Numbered from the stretch's first letter, positions 1-9,531 are shown. The stretch is 64,000 bases of DNA from Oscillospiraceae bacterium (GCA_017466865.1 JAFTTI010000021.1:124001-188000), one strand, 5' to 3'. Notes: generated by a model from the sequence alone, not told the origin. A program made the numbers and translations.

Positions 1-2
1 CG

Positions 3-71
3 CTTGAAATAATAAGCGAACAGGGTGTCGGAACGACAGTTGAAATAACCCTTCCGCCATACGAAATATAA
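3..71 (+). CDS. C-terminal end of an ATPase/sensor-kinase-like protein (partial)
   Basis: An open frame enters from the left edge and stops with TAA at 69-71. The 22 visible residues end in GVGTTVEITLPPYEI, which resembles the last strand of a GHKL/HATPase_c domain, where histidine kinases typically end in a G-x-G-T-x-F/V-x-I-x-L-P pattern. The gene lies 20 bases upstream of the DUF1385 gene on the same strand. Only the tail is seen, so a histidine kinase is likely but another GHKL ATPase is possible. Confidence 0.55.
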   Translation, partial: LEIISEQGVGTTVEITLPPYEI

Positions 72-91
72 CTTTTGGAAAGAGAGAAAAA

Positions 92-1108
92 ATGGCTAAG
101 AAAAACAAAACAGAAAAGTTCAGATCTAAAATAGGCGGTCAGGCTTTGATCGAAGGAATTATGATGAGAGGGATAGGCAAATCCGCTATGGCTTGCCGAC
201 TTCCCGATGGAACTATCGATGTCGAAACCTGGGAAAACAAAAACGGAAAGAATGCCCCCTGGTATACAAAAGTTCCGTTTTTAAGAGGAAGTATCAATAT
301 GATTATTTCTCTTGCCGACGGATATAAATGCCTTACAAAATCAATGGAAAAACAGGGCGATGAATATGTCGGCGAATCTGAAACAAAGTTTGAAAAATGG
401 CTCGAAGAAAAGTTGGGCGATAAACTTATGCCCGTTTTAACAGTTATTTCAGGGATTTTAGGAGTAGCGCTGACACTCGTTCTTTTCCTCTGGTTACCGA
501 GTTTTATATCCGAATTTTTAAGACCGATAATTTCAGGCATCCCCTATGAAACATTAAAACAGGCATCAGAATCGGGAACGCCCGTAGATATGCCATCTTA
601 TGTAACACCCGTTATGGTAACTATCGAGGGAATAATAAAGATGATAATTTTTGTTCTCTATCTCTATATAACCTCAAAGATGTCTGATATGAGAACGATG
701 TATAAATACCATGGCGCAGAACATAAAACCATAGCTTGTTATGAAGCGGGCGAAGAACTCACAGTTGAAAATGTAAAGAAACACCCCCGTTTTCATAAGC
801 GTTGCGGAACAAGCTTTATAGTGCTTACCCTTATCGTCAGCATTATAGCAGGTTCATTTATAAAATATGATAATGTAATTCAGCGAATGGGTTACAGAAT
901 ACTTCTTCTTCCTATTATTGTCGGCGTTTCTTATGAACTGATAAAGATTGCAGGAAGACACGATAACATAATAACCGCGATAATCTCAGCACCGGGGCTC
1001 TGGCTTCAGAGAATAACCACAAACGAGCCCGATGAAAAGCAGATTGAATGTGCAATAGAAGCCTTAAAGCCTTGTATCCCCGATGATAAGGAAGATGACA
1101 AGTGGTAA
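92..1108 (+). CDS. DUF1385 family membrane protein (YqhQ-like)
   Basis: This 338-residue protein carries the family signature GGQALIEGIMMRG at residues 15-27 and the conserved HGAEHKT at 207-213. Hydrophobic segments lie near 112-143, 171-197, 238-258 and 268-288, so it is a polytopic membrane protein with a soluble N-terminal part. Its biochemical role is unknown. A ribosome binding site (AAAGAGAG) precedes the ATG at 92. The stop overlaps the GTG start of prmC by seven bases, and DUF1385 next to prmC is a common arrangement in Firmicutes, which supports the family call but not a function. Confidence 0.9.
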   Translation: MAKKNKTEKFRSKIGGQALIEGIMMRGIGKSAMACRLPDGTIDVETWENKNGKNAPWYTKVPFLRGSINMIISLADGYKCLTKSMEKQGDEYVGESETKFEKWLEEKLGDKLMPVLTVISGILGVALTLVLFLWLPSFISEFLRPIISGIPYETLKQASESGTPVDMPSYVTPVMVTIEGIIKMIIFVLYLYITSKMSDMRTMYKYHGAEHKTIACYEAGEELTVENVKKHPRFHKRCGTSFIVLTLIVSIIAGSFIKYDNVIQRMGYRILLLPIIVGVSYELIKIAGRHDNIITAIISAPGLWLQRITTNEPDEKQIECAIEALKPCIPDDKEDDKW

Positions 1109-1890
1109 CAGAAAACAGAGAACTTTTAAAAGAGATAAAAAAGCATATCTCATCTGATTTTGAAGCGAAGGAACTCTATAAATTCATTGAAAAAAATAAC
1201 CTTTATGAAAAAACAGAAGAACTCTGCCTTAAAAGAAAATCGGGTTATCCTTTGCAGTATTTAATAGGCGAGTGGGATTTTTTCGGGAGGACTTTCAAAG
1301 TCGGAGAGGGAGTTTTGATTCCAAGGGCAGATACAGAAACCACAATTGAAGTCGCACTATCTCTTCCCATAGAAAAGAAAGTCATAACAGACCTTTGCAG
1401 CGGAAGTGGATGTATAGCGATAACTATGCGTGAAGAAACAGGCGCAGATGTATATGCAGTCGAGAAATCAGAGAATGCAATAAAATATCTCAAAGAAAAT
1501 ATCACACTTAATAATTCAGAGATAAAACTTATCGAGGGCGATGTTCTTTCTGATGAAACGAAAAGCAAAGTTCCTTTAAGCGATATAATAATTTCAAACC
1601 CGCCGTACCTTACAGAAGATGATATGAATTCTTTGCAGAAAGAGGTTACATTTGAACCTTCAATGGCGCTTTCGGGCGGCGATGACGGACTTTATTTCTA
1701 TCGTGAGATAACATCTTTCTATAAAGATAAAATAAGAGAAAACGGATTTATTGTCTATGAAATCGGAATGGGACAGGAAGAAGATGTAAGAAAAATTCTT
1801 CTCTCAAACGGTTTTTGCGATGTGAAATATCAAAAGGATTTAAGTAATATCATAAGGGTAGTTTATGCCCGTAAAAAACAGGAGGATTAA
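1102..1890 (+). CDS. prmC: Peptide chain release factor N5-glutamine methyltransferase
   Basis: PrmC methylates the glutamine of the GGQ motif in release factors 1 and 2, using S-adenosylmethionine. The 262-residue protein shows the N-terminal family block [11 protein letters not shown] (50-60), VLIPRADTE (71-79), the SAM-binding loop [11 protein letters not shown] (97-107) and the catalytic NPPY at 166-169. The GTG start lies inside the end of the DUF1385 gene, suggesting translational coupling. Length and motif order are normal for the family. Confidence 0.95.
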   Translation: MVTENRELLKEIKKHISSDFEAKELYKFIEKNNLYEKTEELCLKRKSGYPLQYLIGEWDFFGRTFKVGEGVLIPRADTETTIEVALSLPIEKKVITDLCSGSGCIAITMREETGADVYAVEKSENAIKYLKENITLNNSEIKLIEGDVLSDETKSKVPLSDIIISNPPYLTEDDMNSLQKEVTFEPSMALSGGDDGLYFYREITSFYKDKIRENGFIVYEIGMGQEEDVRKILLSNGFCDVKYQKDLSNIIRVVYARKKQED

Positions 1891-1894
1891 GTTT

Positions 1895-3076
1895 ATGGCA
1901 ATCGAAAAGAAAAAAGACAAGAAAGCAGTTTCGGCTTCAGCAGCACCCCAGACAGCAGAAGAAAAAAAGAAAGCGATAGACACCGCAATAGCACAGATTG
2001 AAAAACAGTATGGTGCAGGTGCGGTTATGCGTCTTGGCACAACAAAAACTATGAATGTCGATGCAGTGCCCACAGGTTCAATGATGCTTGATATGGCACT
2101 CGGAATAGGCGGTGTTCCCAAGGGAAGAATCGTTGAAATCTATGGCCCTGAAAGTTCAGGTAAAACAACAGTTGCCCTTTCTATCGTTTCACAGGCACAG
2201 AAACTCGGCGGTGAAGTTGCATTTATTGACGTTGAACACGCTTTAGATCCCGAATACGCAAAGCTTTTAGGCGTTGATATTGACAGTATGCTCGTAGCAC
2301 AGCCCGATTCAGGCGAACAGGCACTTGAAATTATGGAAGCACTTGTTCGTTCAAACGCTATCGATGTAATTGTTCTCGACTCTGTTGCTGCTATGGTAAC
2401 AAAGGCAGAAATCGACGGCGAAATGGGAGATACACATGTAGGACTTTTAGCTCGTCTTATGTCACAGGCTATGAGAAAACTTACAGCGGCTATTTCAAAG
2501 TCAAACTGTGTTGCTATTTTCATAAATCAGGTTCGTGAAAAGATAGGCGTTATGTATGGTAACCCCGAAACAACAACAGGCGGTAGAGCGCTTAAATTCT
2601 ACAGTTCTGTAAGAATAGAAGTCCGCAGAGGAGAAGCACTCAAATCAGGAAGCGAAATCTATGGAAACAGAACAAAATGTAAGGTTGTTAAGAATAAGGT
2701 TTCACCTCCTTTCAAGGAATGTGAATTTGATATTATCTATGGCGAAGGTATTTCAAGAGTAGGCGAAGTTTTAGACCTTGCCGTTGAACTCGGTATCGTT
2801 CAGAAGGGCGGGGCTTGGTTCAGCTATAACGGAAACAAACTCGGTCAGGGCAGAGATAATTCAAAGGAATTCTTGAAGCAGAATCCTGAAATTATGCAGG
2901 AAATTGAAGACAAGATAATGGAATCGAAAGAAAAAATCGCAATGACATCTACAAAATCAAAGAAGGTTGAAGCTGTAAAGGCTGCTGCCGAAGCTGCTAA
3001 AAAATCAGCCGCAGGTTCAGTTGTAGCAGACGCTGAAGATGATTTTGAAGAATTCAACCCTGCTGATGATGAATAA
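1895..3076 (+). CDS. recA: Recombinase RecA
   Basis: RecA forms ATP-dependent filaments on single-stranded DNA, catalyses strand exchange and activates LexA cleavage. With the start at 1895 (preceded by AGGAGG at 1880-1885) the product is 393 residues. The frame is open further upstream to 1865, but that would overlap prmC and add no family sequence. Walker A (GPESSGKTT) is at residues 84-92. Compared with typical RecA there is an Ala/Lys-rich extension of about 25 residues at the N terminus, and the C-terminal tail is strongly acidic, as in many RecA proteins. recX follows with overlapping reading frames. Confidence 0.98.
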   Translation: MAIEKKKDKKAVSASAAPQTAEEKKKAIDTAIAQIEKQYGAGAVMRLGTTKTMNVDAVPTGSMMLDMALGIGGVPKGRIVEIYGPESSGKTTVALSIVSQAQKLGGEVAFIDVEHALDPEYAKLLGVDIDSMLVAQPDSGEQALEIMEALVRSNAIDVIVLDSVAAMVTKAEIDGEMGDTHVGLLARLMSQAMRKLTAAISKSNCVAIFINQVREKIGVMYGNPETTTGGRALKFYSSVRIEVRRGEALKSGSEIYGNRTKCKVVKNKVSPPFKECEFDIIYGEGISRVGEVLDLAVELGIVQKGGAWFSYNGNKLGQGRDNSKEFLKQNPEIMQEIEDKIMESKEKIAMTSTKSKKVEAVKAAAEAAKKSAAGSVVADAEDDFEEFNPADDE

Positions 3077-3533
3077 TGCGGAATATACCCGTGCTAAAGA
3101 ACGGGCATTATACATACTTGAAGCAAGAGACCACTCATATTCAGAACTCTATGCGAAACTCGAAAAGAATTACAGCCAAGAGGTCTGTTTTGCCGTCTGC
3201 GATAAGATGACAGAGATAGGTCTTATAAACGATAGTCTTTATGCTAAAAAACTCGCAAAGTATTATTTCACCGTTAAAAAATACGGTAAATACCGTGCTT
3301 TCAACGAGATGAAAAGAAAAGGTCTTGATATAACGGATATCGAAGAAGCTTCAGAAGAATATCTCGATAGCCTTAAAGACAGCATAAGAGAACTTATCGA
3401 AAAGAAATACTATAAATATCTCGATGACGAAAAGGGTGTTATAAAGGCGAAAAATGCCCTTGTCCGTCTGGGATTTACTTATGATGACATAAATTCCGTT
3501 ATGGAAGAATTTTTGAACGAAGGGAATTTTTGA
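3066..3533 (+). CDS. recX: Regulatory protein RecX
   Basis: RecX binds RecA filaments and modulates their activity. The 155-residue product has three helical RecX-type repeats, beginning [19 protein letters not shown] and ending [16 protein letters not shown], where the family usually ends with a (F/Y)xxxxI motif. ATG codons at 3066 and 3069 both lie inside the last codons of recA, so translation is probably coupled to recA; no strong separate ribosome binding site is visible. The frame is open to 3039 but those residues do not look like RecX. Confidence 0.9.
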   Translation: MMNNAEYTRAKERALYILEARDHSYSELYAKLEKNYSQEVCFAVCDKMTEIGLINDSLYAKKLAKYYFTVKKYGKYRAFNEMKRKGLDITDIEEASEEYLDSLKDSIRELIEKKYYKYLDDEKGVIKAKNALVRLGFTYDDINSVMEEFLNEGNF

Positions 3534-3534
3534 A

Positions 3535-4860
3535 ATGGCGCTTAAAATCGGAATGGTATCTCTCGGTTGCTCAAAAAATCAGATTGATGCCGAAAGAATA
3601 CTGTTCAAACTCAAAAAAGCAGGATATGAACTTTCAGATGACGCAGGTCTCTGCGATATAGTTATTGTCAACACCTGCGGATTTATCCAGTCTGCAAAGG
3701 AAGAAGCGATAGAAACAATTTTAGAATTCTGCACACTCAAAAAAGAAGGCAGAATAAAGGCTGTTGTTATAACAGGATGCCTCTCTGAAAGATACAGAGA
3801 AGAAGTTTCTGAACTCATTTCAGAAGCCGATGCTGTTATAGGAATAGGCTGTAACGAGGATATTGTCGAGATAATAAATAAAGTTGCTGAAGGCGAAAAG
3901 ATTTCACGCTTTGATGAAAAGGAAAAACTCTCTCTCACAGGCGGAAGAATTATCTCAACACTTCCTTTCTTTGCATATCTCAAAGTTGCCGAAGGTTGCG
4001 ATAACTGTTGTTCATACTGCGCTATTCCTTCGATAAGAGGTCGTTTCAGAAGTAATCCCATTGAAGAAGTTGTAAAAGAAGCGAAATACCTTGTTGATAA
4101 CGGCGTAAGAGAAATAAATCTTATCGCACAGGATACAACAAGATACGGCGAGGATTTATACGGTGAATCAAAACTCCCCGAACTTTTAACAGAACTCTGT
4201 AAGATAGAAAATCTCCGTTGGTTGCGTATTCTTTATTGCTATCCCGAAAGAATAACAGATAAACTTTTAGATGTTATGGCAAAGGAAGAAAAGATAGTTA
4301 AATATCTCGATATTCCCATTCAGCATTGTAACGATGATATTTTAAAGAAAATGAACAGAAAGGGCGATAAAAAATCTCTCACAGAAACTATCGCAAGAAT
4401 CCGTGAAAAAATGCCCAATTGTGTTTTAAGAACAACCCTCATAACAGGTTTCCCGACAGAAACAAAAGAACAGTTTGAAGAACTCGCTGAATTTGTTAAA
4501 GAAACTGAGTTTGACAGATTAGGTTGTTTCCCTTATTCAGAAGAAGAGGGAACAAAGGCCGCTCTTATGACTCCTCAGGTTGACGAGGAAGAAAGACAGC
4601 ACAGAGCGGATATTATAATGGAAATGCAGAATGTCATTTCAGAGCAGAAAAATAATAAAATGATGGGAAAAGTAGTTGAAGCAGTTGTTGAAGGTTTCGA
4701 CCGCTGGGCTGAATGTTATTTCGGAAGAACAAAGGCAGACGCTCCCGATATCGACGGAAAGATATTCTTCTCGTCAGAAGAAAAACTCGCTATGGGACAG
4801 TTTGTAAAAGTCCGCATAGACGACACAATGGATTATGATTTGATAGGAGAAGTTATCTGA
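3535..4860 (+). CDS. rimO: Ribosomal protein S12 methylthiotransferase RimO
   Basis: RimO is a radical SAM enzyme that adds a methylthio group to an aspartate of ribosomal protein S12. The 441-residue protein has the three MTTase-domain cysteines C12 (SLGCSKNQID), C48 (VNTCGF) and C82 (TGCLSER) for the auxiliary cluster, the radical SAM triad C155-x3-C159-x2-C162, and a C-terminal TRAM-like domain. The start SLGCSKNQID is diagnostic of RimO rather than MiaB. It starts one base after the recX stop, and pgsA follows directly. Confidence 0.95.
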   Translation: MALKIGMVSLGCSKNQIDAERILFKLKKAGYELSDDAGLCDIVIVNTCGFIQSAKEEAIETILEFCTLKKEGRIKAVVITGCLSERYREEVSELISEADAVIGIGCNEDIVEIINKVAEGEKISRFDEKEKLSLTGGRIISTLPFFAYLKVAEGCDNCCSYCAIPSIRGRFRSNPIEEVVKEAKYLVDNGVREINLIAQDTTRYGEDLYGESKLPELLTELCKIENLRWLRILYCYPERITDKLLDVMAKEEKIVKYLDIPIQHCNDDILKKMNRKGDKKSLTETIARIREKMPNCVLRTTLITGFPTETKEQFEELAEFVKETEFDRLGCFPYSEEEGTKAALMTPQVDEEERQHRADIIMEMQNVISEQKNNKMMGKVVEAVVEGFDRWAECYFGRTKADAPDIDGKIFFSSEEKLAMGQFVKVRIDDTMDYDLIGEVI

Positions 4861-4861
4861 T

Positions 4862-5479
4862 ATGAATTTGCCGAATAAACTCACACTTTTAAGAATACTT
4901 TTAGTACCCCTTTTCGTTGCGTTTTCCCTCATTGACTTCAGGGGACATTATTTCGCAGCGGCACTCGTTTTCGTCATAGCGTCGGTTACCGATTGCCTCG
5001 ACGGATACATCGCAAGAAAACATAACCTTGTAACAGATTTCGGAAAGTTTTTAGACCCCCTTGCCGATAAGGTTCTCGTTACTGCGGCGCTTATGTGTAT
5101 GCTTTTTAAATCAGAAACAATTTTCTCATTCCTCGAAGGCTGGGGAAGCGTATGGCAGCTTTTCCTCATCGTTGCGGTTATTATCATTGTTTCAAGAGAA
5201 TTTATGGTTTCTGGTCTTCGACTTGTAACCGCAGGAAAAGGCGTTGTCGTTCCCGCAGATATATGGGGAAAACTCAAAACCGCATTTACAATGGTAGCGA
5301 TTGTTTTCATCTATCTTTTTATGGAACTCTGTGAAAAAGCAATCATTCCATTCTCACAGACATTTTTCGATGTCGGGGTCTATATTTCGTTTGCCCTCAT
5401 AGCAATTTCAACCATCCTTACTATTATTTCGGGAGTGCGTTATCTCTGGCAGATGAGAAACTACCTCGATATGAAGTAA
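4862..5479 (+). CDS. pgsA: CDP-diacylglycerol-glycerol-3-phosphate 3-phosphatidyltransferase
   Basis: PgsA makes phosphatidylglycerol phosphate from CDP-diacylglycerol and glycerol 3-phosphate in the membrane. The 205-residue protein carries the complete CDP-alcohol phosphotransferase signature: D44, D47-G48, A51-R52, G61, D65 and D69 in the usual D-x2-DG-x2-AR-x8-G-x3-D-x3-D spacing. About five or six hydrophobic segments surround it. It follows rimO by one base with an AGGAG site before the ATG. This is the house-keeping anionic-lipid enzyme; a separate CDP-alcohol transferase sits in the lipid operon near 52 kb. Confidence 0.93.
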   Translation: MNLPNKLTLLRILLVPLFVAFSLIDFRGHYFAAALVFVIASVTDCLDGYIARKHNLVTDFGKFLDPLADKVLVTAALMCMLFKSETIFSFLEGWGSVWQLFLIVAVIIIVSREFMVSGLRLVTAGKGVVVPADIWGKLKTAFTMVAIVFIYLFMELCEKAIIPFSQTFFDVGVYISFALIAISTILTIISGVRYLWQMRNYLDMK

Positions 5480-5494
5480 TTTTGTTAAAAAGAC

Positions 5495-5523
5495 TTGCAT
5501 TTTTCTTGTTATTGACATATAAT
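5495..5523 (+). promoter_or_regulatory. Sigma-A promoter for the cysteine T-box operon
   Basis: TTGCAT at 5495-5500 and TATAAT at 5518-5523 are 17 bases apart and point toward the T-box leader that precedes cysE-cysS. Confidence 0.75.
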
Positions 5524-5534
5524 AGGGTGTGAAC

Positions 5535-5797
5535 TGAATATTTTAAAAGCGTAGCAGTCAGAGTAGCGTTCAACTTGTATTTTAAGAGAGTGTCCGTTCG
5601 GTGTGAGGGCATAATGCAAAGAATGTGAAGTGCGGCTGTCAGCTTAAAGGGTGAAAATAAAAGTATCCCTTTGCGTAAAACCTGCGTTAAAGGCTTTAAG
5701 GGTGTAGATTAGTTACACCGAAAACGGAGTGGAACCGTGGCTTGAAATAAAAGTCGCCTCCTTTGACACATTGTGTCTTGGGAGGCGTTATTTTTTT
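5535..5797 (+). promoter_or_regulatory. T-box leader, probably cysteine-specific (TGC specifier)
   Basis: T-box leaders bind uncharged tRNA and antiterminate transcription. Stem I can be drawn: GCAGTC (5554-5559) pairs with GGCTGT (5634-5639), GCGTTC (5566-5571) with GAATGT (5621-5626), and TTGTATT (5575-5581) with AATGCAA (5613-5619). The distal AGAGAG bulge is at 5585-5590 and the apical GGTG at 5600-5603. The specifier-loop strand GAAGTGC (5627-5633) offers TGC, a cysteine codon. A stem III hairpin is near 5646-5672. The T-box bulge GGAGTGGAACCGTGG is at 5726-5740. The genes downstream are cysE and cysS, which agrees with cysteine. Confidence 0.92.
5755..5797 (+). terminator. Intrinsic terminator of the T-box leader
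   Basis: CGCCTCC (5755-5761) pairs with GGAGGCG (5781-5787), followed by a T run at 5790-5797. It competes with the antiterminator that would use the T-box sequence. Confidence 0.9.
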
Positions 5798-5819
5798 ATT
5801 ATAAAAAAGGAGAGAGTTT

Positions 5820-6464
5820 ATGGCGAATATTATTGAAATCATAAAAGATGATATCCGTTCTATTCAGGAGAGAGACCCCGCAGCAAGAAGCGGTTTTGAA
5901 ATAATGCTTACCTATTCGGGTATCCATGCTGTTATTATGTATAGAGTAGCACACGCTTTTCAGAACGCGGGACTTAAAACTGTCGCAAGAATTATCTCAC
6001 AATTCGCAAGATTTTTAACAGGCATAGAAATTCACCCTGCCGCAAAAATCGGAAAAGGTCTTTTCATAGATCACGGTATGGGCGTTGTTATAGGAGAAAC
6101 GACAGAAATCGGTGATAACTGTCTTTTGTATCAGGGAGTGACTCTCGGCGGTACAGGTAAAGATACAGGCAAACGTCACCCGACATTGGGCGATAATGTT
6201 ATGGTAGGTGCAGGAGCAAAGATTTTAGGACCTTTCAAAGTAGGCGACGGTGCTAAAATCGCAGCTAATGCAGTTGTTCTTCACGAAGTTCCTCCTAACT
6301 GTACAGCAGTCGGCGCACCCGCAAGACTTGCAAAATGCAACGGAAAGAAAGTTATGAAAAACGACCTCGACCAGATTCATATTCCCGACCCCGTTTCACA
6401 GGAACTCTGCAAGCATCTTGTAAGAATAGAAAAACTCGAAAAGAAAATAAACGAACTCAAATAA
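5820..6464 (+). CDS. cysE: Serine O-acetyltransferase
   Basis: CysE acetylates L-serine with acetyl-CoA to O-acetylserine, the precursor of cysteine. The 214-residue protein has the N-terminal helical SATase region and then a left-handed beta-helix of hexapeptide repeats from about residue 75 to 160, including the conserved DHG and GGTGK..G.RHP blocks. AAGGAGAG lies just before the ATG. It is the first gene after the cysteine T-box and is followed 11 bases later by cysS, so the two respond together to uncharged tRNA-Cys. Confidence 0.95.
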   Translation: MANIIEIIKDDIRSIQERDPAARSGFEIMLTYSGIHAVIMYRVAHAFQNAGLKTVARIISQFARFLTGIEIHPAAKIGKGLFIDHGMGVVIGETTEIGDNCLLYQGVTLGGTGKDTGKRHPTLGDNVMVGAGAKILGPFKVGDGAKIAANAVVLHEVPPNCTAVGAPARLAKCNGKKVMKNDLDQIHIPDPVSQELCKHLVRIEKLEKKINELK

Positions 6465-6475
6465 GGAGAAATAAG

Positions 6476-7885
6476 ATGAAAATATACAACAGCCTTTCTC
6501 ATAAGAAAGAAGACTTTATCCCAAGAGATGGTAACAAGGTTTCAATGTATACCTGCGGACCTACTGTTTACCACTACGCACATATCGGAAATTTAAGAAG
6601 CTATATTATGGAGGATATTTTAGAAAAATATCTCCGTTATGCAGGATATGATGTTACAAGAGTTATGAATATAACTGATGTAGGCCACCTCACAAGCGAT
6701 GGCGACACAGGCGATGATAAAATGCTCAAAGGCGCTAAGAGAGAGCATAAAACAGTTATGGAAATAGCAAAGTTCTATACAGACGCTTTCTTCTCGGATT
6801 GCGCAAAACTTAACATCAAAACTCCCGATGTTGTTAAACCCGCAACAGAATGTATCGACGAATTCATAAAGGTTATAACATCACTTCTCGAAAAGGGTTA
6901 TGCCTATGAAGCAGGCGGAAATATCTATTTCGATACAGCAAAGCTTGATAAATATTATGTGTTCAGCGATTTCAAACAGGAAGATCTCGAAGTAGGTGTC
7001 CGTGAAGGTGTTGAAGAAGACAGCAACAAGAAAAATAAGGCCGACTTCGTTCTCTGGTTCACAAAATCAAAGTTTGACGATCAGGAACTTAAATGGGATA
7101 GCCCCTGGGGAGTAGGTTACCCCGGCTGGCATATCGAATGTTCATGCATCAGTATGAAATATTTAGGCGAATATCTTGATATTCATTGTGGTGGAATAGA
7201 TAACGCATTCCCACATCATACAAACGAAATTGCACAGAGTGAGGCTTATATAGGACACGACTGGTGTAACTACTGGTTCCATGTTCACCATCTCAATACA
7301 GAGGGCGGAAAAATGAGTAAATCAAAGGGAGAATTTTTAACTGTTTCTCTCCTTGAAGAAAAGGGATATAACCCTCTTATCTACAGATTTTTCTGCTTAC
7401 AGTCACATTACAGAAAATCACTCGCATTTTCATTTGAAAATCTCGATAATGCAAAGGTTGCATATACAAAAATCATTCAGAGAATAGTTCCACTTCTTTC
7501 TGCAAATGATACTGTTGACGAAAACGCTTTCGCTGAAATCAGAAAGTCATTCGATGAAGCACTTGCAAATGACCTCAATACATCTCTTGCAATAACAGCA
7601 CTTTTAGATGTTTTCAAGGCAAATACTTCAAACGCTACAAAACTTGCTCTTATTAAGGATTACGACAGAGTTCTTTCATTAGGCCTTATAACAGAAGCAG
7701 AAAAAATGGCTGAGGCTGAAAAGGGAGAGGAACTTCCCGAAGAAGTAGCAAAACTTGTTGAAGAAAGAGCTAACGCAAGAAAAGAAAAGAACTTTGCTCT
7801 TGCTGATGAACTTCGTGATAAGATAGCAGAAATGGGATATATCATCGAAGAAACAAGACAGGGAACAAAAGTTACAAAGAAATAA
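6476..7885 (+). CDS. cysS: Cysteinyl-tRNA synthetase
   Basis: Class I synthetase that charges tRNA-Cys. Using the ATG at 6476 (after AAGGAG) the protein has 469 residues. The HIGH motif appears as HIGN at 36-39 and KMSKS at 279-283. Zinc-ligand positions C27, C222, H247/H248 and E251 are present. The frame is open upstream to 6335, inside cysE, but the extra residues are basic and unrelated, so that start is rejected. Expression is likely set by the T-box upstream of cysE. Confidence 0.97.
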   Translation: MKIYNSLSHKKEDFIPRDGNKVSMYTCGPTVYHYAHIGNLRSYIMEDILEKYLRYAGYDVTRVMNITDVGHLTSDGDTGDDKMLKGAKREHKTVMEIAKFYTDAFFSDCAKLNIKTPDVVKPATECIDEFIKVITSLLEKGYAYEAGGNIYFDTAKLDKYYVFSDFKQEDLEVGVREGVEEDSNKKNKADFVLWFTKSKFDDQELKWDSPWGVGYPGWHIECSCISMKYLGEYLDIHCGGIDNAFPHHTNEIAQSEAYIGHDWCNYWFHVHHLNTEGGKMSKSKGEFLTVSLLEEKGYNPLIYRFFCLQSHYRKSLAFSFENLDNAKVAYTKIIQRIVPLLSANDTVDENAFAEIRKSFDEALANDLNTSLAITALLDVFKANTSNATKLALIKDYDRVLSLGLITEAEKMAEAEKGEELPEEVAKLVEERANARKEKNFALADELRDKIAEMGYIIEETRQGTKVTKK

Positions 7886-7898
7886 CGAGGTATAAAAT

Positions 7899-8663
7899 AT
7901 GCGTGATCTGCGTGATTTAAAAGATAACGGAAGAGGACTTCTTCTTAAAACACTTTTCAAAGTTGCGGGAATTTTAGCGGTGATTTCAGTAGCGATACTT
8001 ATTGCTATTTCAGTTGTCGAATGGAGAGCTGCCGAGAGTAAATTCGGTGGACTTGATATTGACCTTGCGAACGCAACATTTACCCAACTCGACGAAATCG
8101 AAGAGGGCAGACAGATAGCGGTTGTAAAAACCGATAGGGGAGAGTTTAGGATTGCTCTTTTCCCCGAATATGCCCCTAATACAGTTGATAACTTTATAAA
8201 GACAGCAGAAAGTGGTTTTTATAATGGAACAACAGTTATTTCAGGGGTTTCGAGCGTTTATTTCATAGGCGGAAATCCCGAAGACACAACAACTCTCCCT
8301 CATGAAATAACAGAACATATGTGGACATTCAAGGGTGCTGTATGTGCCGTATCTCCGAATTATGATTCATCCGATGTCGGAAACAGACTTCTTTTCGTAA
8401 ACACGATAGAGTATGACGAAGATATGATAAATCAGTTGAATCAGCTTAAAAAAGATTACGGAAACGAAGCACTCATAGATAACTACATAGAACACGGCGG
8501 TGTTCTCAATTTCGCAGGAAAATACACAGTTTTCGGGCAGGTTTTTGAGGGAATGGAAGTCTATGAAGAAATCTGTAATATCCCCAACGATGCCGAAGCG
8601 AGAACAAAGTTCACAGAAGAAGTTAAAATCGAAAGCATTGAAATAACAACATATAAAAAATAA
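7899..8663 (+). CDS. Membrane-anchored cyclophilin-like protein with a degenerate active site
   Basis: The 254-residue protein has one hydrophobic segment at about 20-41, then an extracytoplasmic cyclophilin-like domain with recognisable framework (FRIALFPEYAPNTVDNFIK, and a C-terminal FGQVFEGMEVYEEI). The canonical active-site blocks are altered: where active cyclophilins have F-H-R-V and F-x-I-Q-G-G it reads VISGVSSVYFIGGNP, so the catalytic arginine and glutamine are missing. It may be a chaperone-like or structural paralogue rather than an isomerase. It lies between cysS and a second, intact cyclophilin. Confidence 0.75.
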   Translation: MRDLRDLKDNGRGLLLKTLFKVAGILAVISVAILIAISVVEWRAAESKFGGLDIDLANATFTQLDEIEEGRQIAVVKTDRGEFRIALFPEYAPNTVDNFIKTAESGFYNGTTVISGVSSVYFIGGNPEDTTTLPHEITEHMWTFKGAVCAVSPNYDSSDVGNRLLFVNTIEYDEDMINQLNQLKKDYGNEALIDNYIEHGGVLNFAGKYTVFGQVFEGMEVYEEICNIPNDAEARTKFTEEVKIESIEITTYKK

Positions 8664-8677
8664 AGGAGAAAAATAAA

Positions 8678-9412
8678 ATGAAAATTTTTAAGAAAATAGC
8701 AGTAGTGGCTTTGTCTTTATCAATGATTACAATGATGTTTTCAGGTTGCGGAAAAGAAGATTTACTCAAAGAAAAAGCAGACCAGACAGTAGCCCCTATG
8801 AACTTCACAGCACCCGAAATTGGTGAAAAGATTGCTGTTATCAAGGTTAAAGACTTTGGTGAAATCAAAATCAAATTCTTCCCTGAATACGCATCAAAGG
8901 GAGTAGAAAATTTCATAGGTCTTGCCGAAATGGATTATTACGATGAACTCATCTATCATCGTGTCGTACAAGACTTTGTAATTCAGGGCGGCGACCCCAG
9001 AGGTGACGGCGCAGGCGGAAACAGTGTCTGGGGACAGGATTTTGCGGTTGACGCAGCACCCAATCTCTATCATTTTTCGGGTGCTGTTGCTTATGCACAC
9101 GCAAAGGGCGGCGGAAACGGAAGCCAGTTCTATATCGTATGCACCAAAGAAGGCGAAACCTATGCAAATGAAGGTATTCCTCTCACAAAGGAAATCATCG
9201 ACCAGTATAAATATACAAACGAAGTGAAAGCTCTTTATATGGAAAAAGGCGGACTTCCTTTCCTCGATGGCGGATATACAGTTTTCGGACAGGTTTTCGA
9301 AGGAATGGATGTTGTTTACGCAATTTCAGAAGTAAAGGTTGATCCACAGACATCAATGCCTGCGAAGCAGGTTGTCATTGAAAGCGTTGAAATTGTCGAA
9401 TATCAGGGCTAA
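8678..9412 (+). CDS. Peptidyl-prolyl cis-trans isomerase, cyclophilin type, lipoprotein
   Basis: This 244-residue protein starts with a lipoprotein signal peptide whose lipobox ends at C24 (MMFSGC). The cyclophilin domain keeps the active-site pattern YHRVVQDFVIQGGDPRG and the GSQFYIV strand. It should act outside the cytoplasmic membrane on exported proteins. It begins 14 bases after the previous cyclophilin-like gene with a clear AAAGGAG, so the pair is probably cotranscribed and likely arose by duplication. Confidence 0.9.
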   Translation: MKIFKKIAVVALSLSMITMMFSGCGKEDLLKEKADQTVAPMNFTAPEIGEKIAVIKVKDFGEIKIKFFPEYASKGVENFIGLAEMDYYDELIYHRVVQDFVIQGGDPRGDGAGGNSVWGQDFAVDAAPNLYHFSGAVAYAHAKGGGNGSQFYIVCTKEGETYANEGIPLTKEIIDQYKYTNEVKALYMEKGGLPFLDGGYTVFGQVFEGMDVVYAISEVKVDPQTSMPAKQVVIESVEIVEYQG

Positions 9413-9522
9413 AAACTCCTTTTAAAAATGCGTTTGGGCAGATTATACTAAAAAATTTGTTAACTGATATTAAAAATGTCAAGACTTTTATTGAAAAAGC
9501 TATTTATTTTTCTTTAAATTTG

Positions 9523-9531
9523 TGATATAAT
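9523..9531 (+). promoter_or_regulatory. Extended -10 promoter element upstream of murA
   Basis: TGATATAAT at 9523-9531 is a consensus extended -10. No good -35 hexamer is seen at 17 bases (TTTATT at 9503-9508). The rest of the gap between 9413 and 9586 is AT-rich with no gene. Confidence 0.5.

Noticed and set aside
5480..5600. Short minus-strand frame at 5424-5612
   Set aside because: It overlaps pgsA and the T-box leader, without a ribosome binding site.
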